NCBI RefSeq assembly: GCF_008923205.2
Contig: NZ_WBMS02000028.1
Coordinates: forward strand, 1 to 46,920
Reading direction: 5' to 3'
DNA: 46,920 nucleotides
Source: Actinomadura physcomitrii
Lineage (GTDB): Bacteria; Actinomycetota; Actinomycetes; Streptosporangiales; Streptosporangiaceae
The notes under the pieces: generated by a model
Seen by the model: the letters and a program-made list of their open reading frames with translations, nothing else
Told to the model about the DNA's origin: nothing
Databases searched by the model: none
Translations under genes and position numbers: made by a program
In this document: positions 14,885 to 23,355 of the stretch, piece by piece
Numbering within the stretch: the stretch's first letter is position 1
Layout: every line of letters starts with the position of its first letter

Positions 14885-15024
14885 CCAGGGGGGACGACCC
14901 CCCTGGAACCCCCCGTCACGACAGACGGGCCGTTTCCCGCTCCGCAAGAGCTCCGCGCGAAACAGCCCGTCCGTCGCCGGGCAGGCCCGCTGCGCTCGCT
15001 GCACTCGCTCCGCGTGCCTGCCCG
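14885..15024. repeat. Modular hairpin element, copy 2 (tandem)
   Basis: This has the same three modules in the same order as copy 1, offset by 144 bases: A, CCAGGGGGG...CCCCCCTGG (14885-14906); B (14934-14975), with a change in its left arm; C, CGGGCAGG...CCTGCCCG (14978-15024). Together the copies fill the 304-base gap between convergent glnR and the phosphoesterase gene. No gene is seen there. Confidence 0.8.
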
Positions 15025-15041
15025 TGGCGGGGGTTCTTCGT

Positions 15042-16712
15042 TCAGTGTTTGCTGACGACGGCTCCGGTGTCGGGGTTGAGGATGACCTGCTTGGCCTTGG
15101 GGTGGCGGAAGTCGAACATGCCCTCGATGCTGCCCGCGCGGCCGTCGAAGGACGCGTCGCCGAGGCGGCCGGTGCCCCAGTTGTCCTCGATGAACCGCAG
15201 CACCGACGCCTGCTCCACCGGGTGGTGGTCGACGTGGTTGACCTTGGCGTACGGGGAGATGACCAGCATCGGCAGGCGCTGGCTCGGGCCGCAGCGGTCC
15301 TGGTAGCCGCCGGCCGCCTTGACGCGGGTGCACAGCGGCTGGTCGGTCGCGGCGTCGGCGGAGCCGTTGGTGACGCGCGGTGCGACGTGGTCGTACCAGC
15401 CGTCGGAGTCGTCATAGGCGAGGACGACGGCGGTCGACTTCCACTCCGGCGACTTCTGCAGCTTGTTGATCGTGCTGGTGACGAACTTCTGCTCGTCGAT
15501 CGGGTCGGAGTAGCCGGCGTGGCCGTCCTGGTACTCGCCCGCCTTCAGGAAGCTGACGGACGGCAGGTTGTGCGCGGCGAGCGCGGCGTCGAAGTCGGTC
15601 AGGTCGTACTGGTGGTTGGCCTGGTCGGTGCGCCCGATGGCCTGGACGGACGACGGCGGCAGGTGCTTCTCGTTCGCGGTCGACTTGTAGTACTGGAACG
15701 GCTCGTGGTGCGGGCTGTAGTCCACGACCTGGTTCTTGCCGATGTTGGCGTGGGCGGCGCCGCAGACGGCGTAGCCGTTCGCCTTGCCGGTGGGCCGGAA
15801 GCCGCCCTGGAACCAGCCCCAGGTGACCTTCTTGGCGTTGAGCAGGTCGCCGACGTTCTTGCCGGTCATGACGGCGAGGGCGTTGGTGGAGGTGTGGTTG
15901 TTGTCGGAGCAGTCGTCGAACGCCGGGTCCGGGTCGTTGATCATGGTGCCGATGCCGTCGGCGTCCGGGGACTGGACGGCGTAGGCGTCGGAGACCTTCT
16001 TGTGGGTCTTCGGGTCGACGGCGTAGACGCCGTGGGTCTGCCCGGAGATGAGGTTGATGGCGCCGGGGGTGGACGGCCCGAACGTCCCGTCCCACGAGTT
16101 GTCGCTCATGGCGTAGTTCTGGGCGTAGTTCCACATGCCGGTGACGGTGTTGCCGTCGAAGTAGTCCATGACGAGGCCCGGCTCGCCGAACAGGATCGGC
16201 TGCCCGGTGCACTTGTCCTTGCCGGTGAACTCGACGAACTTGTCCATCTTGCCGCCGTTGACGGCCTTCTGCTCCGAGGCGTAGCCGTGGTCCTGGTCGC
16301 AGGTGAGCGCCTGGGACGGGGACAGCCGCTTCGGGTTGTACTGGTTGGGGTTGTGCTTCAGGAGCTTGTTGGTGAGGCCGTTGACCTTCGGGGTGTGCTT
16401 GGCGGGGTGGAACGGTGTCCCGTCGGTGTTGGCGGCGTGCGGATAGGTGCCGAAGTAGTGGTCGAAGGAGATGTTCTCCCCGTAGATCACCACGACGTGC
16501 TGGATCGGTGTGCGCGCGGGCGAGCCGTGCCCGTGGCCGGTGGCGCCGTTCTGGGCCGTGAGCCCGGCGGACGCGCCGGACGATCCGCAGGCGGCGGCGA
16601 GGCCGGCGAGGCCCGCCGTGGCGGCGGCCGCGGCGATCAGCGCGGGCCGGCGGCGGGCGCCGCGGCGGCGTCCGGTTCCGGCCGGTTCTCTCGGGCCTGG
16701 TGTCTCCCGCAT
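15042..16712 (-). CDS. Secreted phosphoesterase (phospholipase C / acid phosphatase family)
   Basis: This 556-residue exported protein of the PF04185 phosphoesterase family has an Arg-rich N-terminus, a hydrophobic stretch and a lipobox-like LAAAC at about 37-41. The family start is IQHVVVIYGENISFDHYFGT, where Glu and Asn bind metal and nucleophile. Later motifs are SGQTHG, AYDDSDGWYDHVAP and RLPMLVISPYAK...DH. Such enzymes release phosphate from phospholipids or phosphomonoesters outside the cell. A strong AGAGGAGGAG site precedes the ATG. It is the last gene of the minus-strand run that begins with pstS, 39 bases after efeB, so induction on phosphate starvation is likely. Confidence 0.88.
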   Translation of the reverse strand: MRETPGPREPAGTGRRRGARRRPALIAAAAATAGLAGLAAACGSSGASAGLTAQNGATGHGHGSPARTPIQHVVVIYGENISFDHYFGTYPHAANTDGTPFHPAKHTPKVNGLTNKLLKHNPNQYNPKRLSPSQALTCDQDHGYASEQKAVNGGKMDKFVEFTGKDKCTGQPILFGEPGLVMDYFDGNTVTGMWNYAQNYAMSDNSWDGTFGPSTPGAINLISGQTHGVYAVDPKTHKKVSDAYAVQSPDADGIGTMINDPDPAFDDCSDNNHTSTNALAVMTGKNVGDLLNAKKVTWGWFQGGFRPTGKANGYAVCGAAHANIGKNQVVDYSPHHEPFQYYKSTANEKHLPPSSVQAIGRTDQANHQYDLTDFDAALAAHNLPSVSFLKAGEYQDGHAGYSDPIDEQKFVTSTINKLQKSPEWKSTAVVLAYDDSDGWYDHVAPRVTNGSADAATDQPLCTRVKAAGGYQDRCGPSQRLPMLVISPYAKVNHVDHHPVEQASVLRFIEDNWGTGRLGDASFDGRAGSIEGMFDFRHPKAKQVILNPDTGAVVSKH

Positions 16713-16751
16713 GTCTCCTCCTCTGGTGCGGGGCCTGCAGGCGCGTCGCTC

Positions 16752-17960
16752 CTACTCGATCATGCCCCGGCCGAGATGATCTACCCGATCTCTGACGCCG
16801 GGAAGAACGAAGAAGTAACCGCCGCCAAACGGTGATATGTAGTCGGTGAGGGGTTCGTCGGCGAGGCGCTCCTGGACGGCCTCGAACTGGCGGTGCGGGT
16901 CCTGCTGGAAGCAGCCGAAGACCAGGCCCATGTCGAGGTTCCCGGCGCCGTCGACGCCGCGGTCGTAGTTGCTGGAGCGGCGCAGGATGCGGCTGCCCTC
17001 GGTGTCCGGGACGCGGGGGTTGGCGCGGCGGATGTGGCTGGTCAGCGGGATGACCTTGCCGATGGGGTCGGCGGCGTAGCGGGGCTCGTCGGTCTCGTGG
17101 AGGCCGTCGAGCGGCGCGCCGGTGTCGCGGCTGCGGCCGAACATCTGCTCCTGCTCGGGGAGGCCGACCCGGTCCCAGAACTCGACCAGCATCCGGATCA
17201 GCCGGATGACCTGGTACGTTCCGCCGGACGTCCAGGCGGGCTCGTCGCGTGCGGCCCAGACGAGCCGGTTCATGGCGGCGGCGTCGGTGATGTCGGGGTT
17301 GGCGATGCCGTCCTTGAAGCCCATCAGGTTGCGGGGCGTGCCGGACGGCCGGGGCCGGTTGGAGAATCCGCTGATCCGCCAGCGGATCTGCATGCCGCCG
17401 CGGGTGTGGCGGCAGATGTCGCGGAGCGCGTGCAGGACGGTGTCCTCGTCGGCGGCGCCGAGGGTGAGGACGAGGTCGCCGTGGCACCAGGCCGGGTCGA
17501 GGTCGTCGCCCGGGAACGTCCGCATCGCCGTGAGCCGCTTCGGGCGCTTGGCGGCGAGGCCGAACCGGTCGTCGAACAGGGACGCGCCGACGCCGGCGGT
17601 GACGGTGAGGCCGCCGGCGGGGGCGTCGGGGCCGAGGATGCCGGAGTCGGGCGGCGGCGCGCTGATGCCCGGTTCGGCGGGGACTCCGCCGCCGGTCAGG
17701 ACGCGCGCCCGGTCGGTCAGCGCACGCAGCAGGTCGGTGAGTTCGGCCTTGCCCTCGGCGATCACGTCGAACGCGGCGACGACCGAGCGGGCCTGCGGCT
17801 CCTCGAGGATGCCGGCCTGGTGGACGCCGTGGAACGGCGGCGGCTTCGGGGACGGGCTCGTCGGGTCCTTCGCGGCGGCGGCGCTCCCGGTCGTGACCGC
17901 CCCGGCGACGCCGGCCGCCAGCGCGCCGCGCAGGAACGAGCGGCGGCCTGGCCCGGTCAC
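16752..17960 (-). CDS. efeB: EfeB, Dyp-type heme peroxidase / deferrochelatase
   Basis: This 402-residue protein has a twin-arginine signal peptide (GRRSFLRGALAAGVAG, 5-20) that exports it folded with heme. Dyp family motifs follow: LMGFKDGIANP (the GxxDG motif with the catalytic Asp), SHIRRANPR with the proximal His, and RSSNYDRGVD. The protein ends near DRVDHLGRGMIE. EfeB oxidises ferrous iron or releases iron from heme for the EfeUOB system. The GTG start overlaps the efeO stop (GTGA). Confidence 0.92.
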   Translation of the reverse strand: MTGPGRRSFLRGALAAGVAGAVTTGSAAAAKDPTSPSPKPPPFHGVHQAGILEEPQARSVVAAFDVIAEGKAELTDLLRALTDRARVLTGGGVPAEPGISAPPPDSGILGPDAPAGGLTVTAGVGASLFDDRFGLAAKRPKRLTAMRTFPGDDLDPAWCHGDLVLTLGAADEDTVLHALRDICRHTRGGMQIRWRISGFSNRPRPSGTPRNLMGFKDGIANPDITDAAAMNRLVWAARDEPAWTSGGTYQVIRLIRMLVEFWDRVGLPEQEQMFGRSRDTGAPLDGLHETDEPRYAADPIGKVIPLTSHIRRANPRVPDTEGSRILRRSSNYDRGVDGAGNLDMGLVFGCFQQDPHRQFEAVQERLADEPLTDYISPFGGGYFFVLPGVRDRVDHLGRGMIE

Positions 17961-19117
17961 GACGTCCTCCGCACCGCGGCGACCGTCGCGACCGACGCGA
18001 GCCGCTCCACCAGCGCGCCGACGGCGCCGTTGATGCGCTCGCGGTCGGTGGTGCCCAGCTCGTCCAGCGGCGTCCACCGGCCGTGCCGGTGCTGCGCCTC
18101 CAGCAGCTTCGCCGTGCGGTCGAGCCAGGTGTCGACGCCGGTCAGGTCCATTCGCGGCTTGAGCACGGGACGCATCGGGTCGAGCACCGCGCGGGTCCCC
18201 TCGAGGTTGGCCGACGCGGTCGCGAGGGCCGTCCCGCTGCCCTGGTCGCCCTTGCCGGTCAGCTCGAACTGGATGGTGTTCTCCAGGATCTCGTGCGCCC
18301 GCAGCCCGAGGTCGGACGGGTCGATCTGCTCGCGCGGGAAGTCGGCGATCAGCGCGCGGACGTCGGCGGCGAGCCGGTCGGCCGGTTCTCGCAGCGACGC
18401 CGCGGACTCCCCGTGCCACAGCCCGTGCTCGACGCGCCGGAACCCGGTGAAGCCGGGGTCGCGCACGCCCTCCGGCAGCCCCGCCGGCCGTCCGTCGATC
18501 TTGTCGGCGTAGTCGCCGAACGTGCCGTAGGCGGCGCCGAGCCGCTCGTAGGCGAGGTGCGCGGGCAGCCACTTCGCGCGCGCCGCGTCCAGGTCGCCGG
18601 AGCGGACGGCGTCGCGCAGCTCGTCCACCCGGTCGCGCAGGACGCCGAGCCCCTTGGTCACGTACGCGCGATAGGACCGCAATGCCGGGAACAGGTCGTT
18701 CTGCGTGACGGGACGCACCGCCGGGCCGCCCGCCGGGCCGCTCACCGTCACCTTCGGCCCCGTGACGGGGCGCCCGCCCTCCGGGAAGCACCAGAACGCG
18801 TACGTCCCGCCGCCGAGCGTCACCCGCATCGCCCGGGTCGTCCCCGGCCCGACGCCCTCCAGCTCGGCGTAGATCGCCCCGGTGGACGGGTCGATCAGGT
18901 CGACCTCGGCGGCGGCGCTGTCGGCGTTGTGGACCAGCAGCGTCTGCGTCCCGGCGTGCGGGTCGCTCCAGCCCCGCCCGCAGTGGGCGCGGTCGGCCTG
19001 CACCGCCGTCCCGCCGCGGTGACCGTCCCCGGAGCATGCCGCGAGCGAGACCGCGAGCACCGCGCACAGGGAGCCGCCCAGCAGCCGCGCCCAGGGGAGC
19101 CCACGATCATCGTCCAC
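17957..19117 (-). CDS. efeO: EfeO, periplasmic iron-binding lipoprotein
   Basis: This 386-residue exported protein has a lipobox LAAC near residue 28. An N-terminal cupredoxin-like domain (about 45-125, ending in the TYAFWCFPEG segment) is followed by the C-terminal M75 helical domain (about 135-380) with the metal-binding HEILE motif (HxxE). It belongs to the EfeUOB ferrous/ferric uptake system, where EfeO delivers iron to the permease EfeU. No EfeU gene is in the window. It starts with GTG only 9 bases after the pstB stop, so it is probably read with pst mRNA. Confidence 0.92.
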   Translation of the reverse strand: MDDDRGLPWARLLGGSLCAVLAVSLAACSGDGHRGGTAVQADRAHCGRGWSDPHAGTQTLLVHNADSAAAEVDLIDPSTGAIYAELEGVGPGTTRAMRVTLGGGTYAFWCFPEGGRPVTGPKVTVSGPAGGPAVRPVTQNDLFPALRSYRAYVTKGLGVLRDRVDELRDAVRSGDLDAARAKWLPAHLAYERLGAAYGTFGDYADKIDGRPAGLPEGVRDPGFTGFRRVEHGLWHGESAASLREPADRLAADVRALIADFPREQIDPSDLGLRAHEILENTIQFELTGKGDQGSGTALATASANLEGTRAVLDPMRPVLKPRMDLTGVDTWLDRTAKLLEAQHRHGRWTPLDELGTTDRERINGAVGALVERLASVATVAAVRRTS

Positions 19118-19126
19118 CGCGGCAGG

Positions 19127-19903
19127 TTAGCCGAAGCGGCCGGTGATGTAATCCTCCGTGCCCTTCTGCTCGGGGTTGGTGAAGATCTTGCTGGTGTCGT
19201 CGATCTCGATGAGCTTGCCGGGCTTGCCGGTGCCGGCGATGTTGAAGAACGCGGTCCGGTCGCTGACCCGGGCGGCCTGCTGCATGTTGTGCGTGACGAT
19301 GACGATCGTGTACTGGCTCTTCAGCTTGCCGATCAGGTCCTCGATCGCGAGCGTGGAGATCGGGTCGAGCGCCGAGCACGGCTCGTCCATCAGCAGCACC
19401 TGCGGCTGCACGGCGATCGCGCGGGCGATGCAGAGCCGCTGCTGCTGGCCGCCGGACAGGCCCGCGCCGGGCTTGCCGAGCCGGTCCTTGACCTCGTTCC
19501 ACAGGTTCGCGCCGCGCAGCGACTCTTCGACGATCTCGTCGAGCCGGCGCTTGCCGCGCACCCCGTTCAGCTTCAGCCCGGCCGCGACGTTGTCGTAGAT
19601 CGACATGGTCGGGAACGGGTTGGGCCGCTGGAACACCATGCCGACGACGCGGCGGACCGCGACGGGGTCGACCGACGAGGCGTACAGGTCCTCGTCGTCC
19701 AGCATCACCTTGCCCTCGACGCGCGCCCCCGGGATCACCTCGTGCATCCGGTTCAGGGTGCGCAGGAACGTGGACTTGCCGCAGCCCGACGGGCCGATGA
19801 ACGCCGTCACCGAGCGCGGCTCGATCGTCATCGAGATGTCCTCGATGGCGTGGGTGCCGCCGTAGTAGGCGTGCAGCCCGGAGACTTCGATCCGCTTGGC
19901 CAT
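19127..19903 (-). CDS. pstB: PstB, phosphate ABC transporter ATPase
   Basis: This 258-residue ATPase subunit of the high-affinity phosphate importer has Walker A GPSGCGKST, Q-loop FQRPNPFP, signature LSGGQQQR, Walker B LLMDEPCSALD and the His switch VTHNMQQA. All are intact. Length and sequence are typical of PstB. It is fourth in the order pstS-pstC-pstA-pstB and is followed at once by efeO. Regulation by PhoP through the PHO box upstream of pstS is expected. Confidence 0.96.
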   Translation of the reverse strand: MAKRIEVSGLHAYYGGTHAIEDISMTIEPRSVTAFIGPSGCGKSTFLRTLNRMHEVIPGARVEGKVMLDDEDLYASSVDPVAVRRVVGMVFQRPNPFPTMSIYDNVAAGLKLNGVRGKRRLDEIVEESLRGANLWNEVKDRLGKPGAGLSGGQQQRLCIARAIAVQPQVLLMDEPCSALDPISTLAIEDLIGKLKSQYTIVIVTHNMQQAARVSDRTAFFNIAGTGKPGKLIEIDDTSKIFTNPEQKGTEDYITGRFG

Positions 19904-19925
19904 TGTGGGGTTCTCTCCTATCGGG

Positions 19926-20822
19926 CTAACGGGAGGACGGCCTGCGCAGCCACGCGACCAGGCGGGCCGCCAGGTTGAGCAGCATGATGAGCAGGATCAG
20001 CACCAGCGCGCCCGCCCAGGCGCGGTCCACCGCGTTGGTGTTGGGGTCGGTGGACTGGTCCCAGATGAAGGTGGGCAGCGAGCCCTGCGCGCCGCTGAAC
20101 GGGTCGGTGTTGATCGCCTTCGTGATGAAGATCGTCAGCAGCAGCGGGGCGGTCTCGCCCATCACCCGCGCGACGGCGAGCATGACGCCGGACACGATCC
20201 CGGGCAGCGCCGTCGGCAGCACCACGAACATGATCGTGCGCCAGCGCGGCACGCCCAGCGCGTACGCGGCCTCCTTGAGGTCGCCGGGGACGAGCTTCAG
20301 CATCTCCTCGGTGGCGCGGACGACGGTCGGCAGCATCAGGATCGTCAGCGACAGCGCGCCCGCGAAGCCGGAGAAGTCCATGCCGAGCGCGAGCAGCCAG
20401 AACGCGAGCACGAACAGGCCCGACACGATCGACGGGATGCCGGTCATGACGTCGACGAAGAAGCTGATGGTGCGGCCGAGCCGCCCGTTCCTGGCGTACT
20501 CCACCAGGTAGACCGCGGTGAGCACGCCCAACGGGACGGAGATCAGCGTGGTCAGCCCGACCTGCTCCAGCGTGCCGATGATGGCGTGGTAGGCGCCACC
20601 GCCGGCGTCCTTGCTGGCCAGCCCGTTCATGGAGTGGGTGAGGAACACGCCGTCGAACCGCTTGGCGCCGTTGGAGATCACCGTCCACAGCACCGACACC
20701 AGCGGGATCACCGCCAGCAGGAACGCCACGTAGACGAACGCCTTCGCGGCGCGGTCCTTGGCCTTGCGGCCCGCCGACACCGACGCCAGCGTCGACGACT
20801 TCGTACCGGAGAGCGAGGTCAC
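19926..20822 (-). CDS. pstA: PstA, phosphate ABC transporter permease
   Basis: This 298-residue inner-membrane permease subunit has about six transmembrane helices and the EAA loop (KEAAYALGVPRWRTIMFVVLP). The characteristic GVMLAVARVMGETAPLL region is present. The GTG start overlaps the pstC stop (GTGA), coupling the two permease genes. A 22-base gap separates it from pstB. Confidence 0.94.
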   Translation of the reverse strand: MTSLSGTKSSTLASVSAGRKAKDRAAKAFVYVAFLLAVIPLVSVLWTVISNGAKRFDGVFLTHSMNGLASKDAGGGAYHAIIGTLEQVGLTTLISVPLGVLTAVYLVEYARNGRLGRTISFFVDVMTGIPSIVSGLFVLAFWLLALGMDFSGFAGALSLTILMLPTVVRATEEMLKLVPGDLKEAAYALGVPRWRTIMFVVLPTALPGIVSGVMLAVARVMGETAPLLLTIFITKAINTDPFSGAQGSLPTFIWDQSTDPNTNAVDRAWAGALVLILLIMLLNLAARLVAWLRRPSSR

Positions 20823-21799
20823 GAGAACTCCTTGCGGCGGGCCACGACCGCGCGGGCGCCCACGTTGACGATCAGGGTGATGACGAACAGCACGAGGCCG
20901 GACGCGATGAGCGCGCTGCGCCCCGTCGGCCCGGACATGGCGAAGGTGTTGGCGATGTTCGCCGCGAACGTGTTGCCGCCGTCCTTGAGGATGTGCCAGT
21001 CGATCCCGGACGTGGTGGACAGCACCATCGCGACCGCGATCGTCTCGCCGAGCGCGCGGCCGAGGCCGAGCATCGCCGCCGACACCATCCCGGACCGGCC
21101 GAACGGCAGCACCGCCATCCGGATCATCTCCCAGCGGGTCGCGCCGAGCGCGAGGGCCGCCTCCACGTGCGCGTGCGGGACCTGCACGAACACCTCGCGG
21201 GTGATCGCGGAGATGATCGGCAGGATCATGATGGCGAGCACGATGGCGGCGGTCAGGATCGTCCGGCCGCCGGTCTCGTGCCCGCCGAACAGCGGGATCC
21301 AGCCGAAGTAGGAGTTGAGGAACTCCGACACCCCGGTCATCTTCGTGACCAGGAAGTTCAGCCCCCACAGGCCGTAGACGATGCTGGGCACCGCGGCGAG
21401 CAGGTCGACGAGGTAGGCCATCGGGCCGGCGAGCCGGCGCGGCGCGTAGTAGGTGATGAACAGCGCGATGCCGACCGCCACGGGCAGCGAGATGACCAGC
21501 GCCAGGACGGAGGTCATCAGGGTGCCGAAGACGAGTTGGGCGATGCCGAACTTCGCGGGGGCGCCGTCGGGGTTCCACTCCTGCGAGGTGATGAAGTTCG
21601 CCTTGTCGTCCTGGAGCGCCGGGATCGCCTTCCAGACCAGGAAGACGGCGATCGCCGCCATGATCGCCAGGATCACCAGGCCGGAGCCGCGGCTCAGCCC
21701 GGCGAAGATCCGGTCCCCGGCGCGGCCGGTGCTCATCGAGAGCGCGGGCCGGGGACGCTCCGCCGCCTTGGCCAGGGCGGCGGGGGTGTCGCTCGTCAC
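20819..21799 (-). CDS. pstC: PstC, phosphate ABC transporter permease
   Basis: This 326-residue permease has six transmembrane helices and the EAA loop VEAALALGATRWEMIRMAVLP. The GLGRALGETIAVAMVL segment is typical of PstC. The GTG at 21799 was chosen because AGGAGGGAG lies just upstream. The frame continues further but is non-coding there. A strong hairpin lies between pstS and this gene. Confidence 0.94.
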   Translation of the reverse strand: MTSDTPAALAKAAERPRPALSMSTGRAGDRIFAGLSRGSGLVILAIMAAIAVFLVWKAIPALQDDKANFITSQEWNPDGAPAKFGIAQLVFGTLMTSVLALVISLPVAVGIALFITYYAPRRLAGPMAYLVDLLAAVPSIVYGLWGLNFLVTKMTGVSEFLNSYFGWIPLFGGHETGGRTILTAAIVLAIMILPIISAITREVFVQVPHAHVEAALALGATRWEMIRMAVLPFGRSGMVSAAMLGLGRALGETIAVAMVLSTTSGIDWHILKDGGNTFAANIANTFAMSGPTGRSALIASGLVLFVITLIVNVGARAVVARRKEFS

Positions 21800-21848
21800 G
21801 GTGTCTCCCTCCTCGCGGCCCGCGTCCGGGCCGCTGAGACGTGCGGCG

Positions 21849-21879
21849 GCCCCGCCGCCGGGGTCGCCGGCGGCGGGGC
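21849..21879 (-). terminator. Partial terminator between pstS and pstC
   Basis: A perfect 13-bp stem (GCCCCGCCGCCGG / CCGGCGGCGGGGC) with a 5-base loop lies 28 bases after the pstS stop. In pst operons such a hairpin lets the binding protein be made in excess of the membrane subunits, by attenuation or by protecting the upstream mRNA. Confidence 0.7.
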
Positions 21880-21906
21880 TGTGGCTGATGCCGGAGTCCT
21901 CGCCGG

Positions 21907-23022
21907 TCAGGACAGGGCCTTGACCGTCTCGCGCACCTTGGTGGCGATGTTGTCGGGCAGCGGGGCGTAGCCCTGCGCGGTCAGCGACTGCTGGCCCTCG
22001 GGGCTGGAGATGTAGGTCAGGAAGGACTTGACGAACGTGGCCTGCTCGGCCGGCAGCCCCTTCTCGCAGGCGATCTCGTAGGTGACCAGGACCAGCGGGT
22101 AGGCGCCCGCGACCTTGGTGTTGTAGTCCAGCTTCAGGGCGAGGTCGTTGCCGGTGCCGACGATCTGCGCGCCCTGGACGGCCTTGGAGGCGCTCTCCGG
22201 GCTGATCTCGGTGTACTCGCCGGCGCCGTTCTGCAGCTTCGCCGTCTGCAGGCTGTTGTTGCTGGCGAACGACAGCTCGACGTAGGAGATCGAGCCCTCG
22301 GTCTGCTTCAGCGCGGTGGAGATGCCGTCGGAGCCCTTCAGGCCCTGGCCGCCGGGGGCGACCCACTTCTTGCCGGGCTCGAACGACCACACGTCGGGCG
22401 CGGTCGCCTTCAGGTACTTGGTGAAGTTGTCGCTGGTGCCGGAGTCGTCCGAGCGGTGCAGCGTCTTGATCTCCGAGGACGGCAGCTTGGCGCCGCTGTT
22501 CTCCTTGGCGATCGCCGGGTCGTTCCACTTGGTGATCTTGCCGGCGAAGATGCCCGCCAGGGTCTTCGGCGAGAGCTGCAGGCCGTCGACGCCGTCGAGC
22601 TTGTAGACGACCGCGATCGGGCCGGGCACCATCGGCAGGTCGATGGCCTTGCCGGCCTTGCAGCGCGCGTCGGCGGGGCCGTGCTCCTCGGGCTTGAGCG
22701 CCGAGTCGGAGCCGGCGAAGGCGACCTGGCCGGAGGTGAACGCCTGGACGCCCGCGCCCGAGCCGCTCGGGTTGTAGTTGATGTTGGCGCCCGAGCACTT
22801 GCTGGTGTAGACCTTCGTCCACTCCTCGATCGCGTTCTTCTGCGCGCTCGACCCGGCCGCGTTGATCGCGCCCTTCGCGCAGTCGATGTTGGCGGCCGCG
22901 GCGCTGGTGCCGCCCGTCGCGTCGCCGCCGCCGTTGTTGTCGTCACTGCCGCAGGCGGACAGGGCCAGCGCCCCAGCGACGACCACACCGCCGAGGGCGG
23001 CGAGCCGAGAACCGTTCTTCAC
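21907..23022 (-). CDS. pstS: PstS, phosphate-binding lipoprotein
   Basis: This 371-residue substrate-binding protein has a lipoprotein signal peptide with lipobox LSAC (lipid Cys at 24) and a Gly/Asn/Asp spacer. The mature PstS fold contains AAGSSAQKNAIEEW, YNPSGSGAGVQAF, FAGSDSALK and the RSDDSGTSDNF phosphate-binding loop. It captures inorganic phosphate for PstCAB. The GTG start follows AGGAG. A PHO box lies about 125 bases upstream. Confidence 0.95.
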   Translation of the reverse strand: MKNGSRLAALGGVVVAGALALSACGSDDNNGGGDATGGTSAAAANIDCAKGAINAAGSSAQKNAIEEWTKVYTSKCSGANINYNPSGSGAGVQAFTSGQVAFAGSDSALKPEEHGPADARCKAGKAIDLPMVPGPIAVVYKLDGVDGLQLSPKTLAGIFAGKITKWNDPAIAKENSGAKLPSSEIKTLHRSDDSGTSDNFTKYLKATAPDVWSFEPGKKWVAPGGQGLKGSDGISTALKQTEGSISYVELSFASNNSLQTAKLQNGAGEYTEISPESASKAVQGAQIVGTGNDLALKLDYNTKVAGAYPLVLVTYEIACEKGLPAEQATFVKSFLTYISSPEGQQSLTAQGYAPLPDNIATKVRETVKALS

Positions 23023-23145
23023 CGGGAGGTCTCCTCTTGGATTCGTCGGGCGGGTCCCCCGACCGCCGCACTGGCACGGTGTGACCAGGTGGTGGGGTCG
23101 CCGTCGAGTGCGACGGTAGGCAGGCGAGGTGACCGGACGCCCCGA

Positions 23146-23167
23146 TCCAGGTGAACGGAGAATGAAC
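23146..23167 (-). promoter_or_regulatory. PHO box upstream of pstS
   Basis: Two abutting 11-base direct repeats on the minus strand, GTTCATTCTCC (23157-23167) and GTTCACCTGGA (23146-23156), match the actinobacterial PhoP direct-repeat unit G(G/T)TCAYYY. This predicts PhoP control. The rest of 23023-23355 contains no gene: 23168-23230 is unusually AT-rich and may hold promoter elements. Confidence 0.8.
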
Positions 23168-23355
23168 GCGGTCGAGCTCTATTGCGAAGAATGTCCTGAT
23201 TTGGCGTGGCCGCCGGGTTAACAGTGCTGCTCAGACATGCCAAAAGCCCGTACAGAGAAGGCCATGGGGGTTTGCCGGAGGGGCCGCCGGGAAGCGGTGC
23301 CTTTCAGGCGATATGGCGGATTCGTCCCTGCGGCGTGACGCTCCGTGGCCGATGG

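Noticed and set aside
14741..15024. CRISPR-like array
   Set aside because: Only two long tandem copies of a hairpin-rich unit, with no unique spacers and no cas genes.
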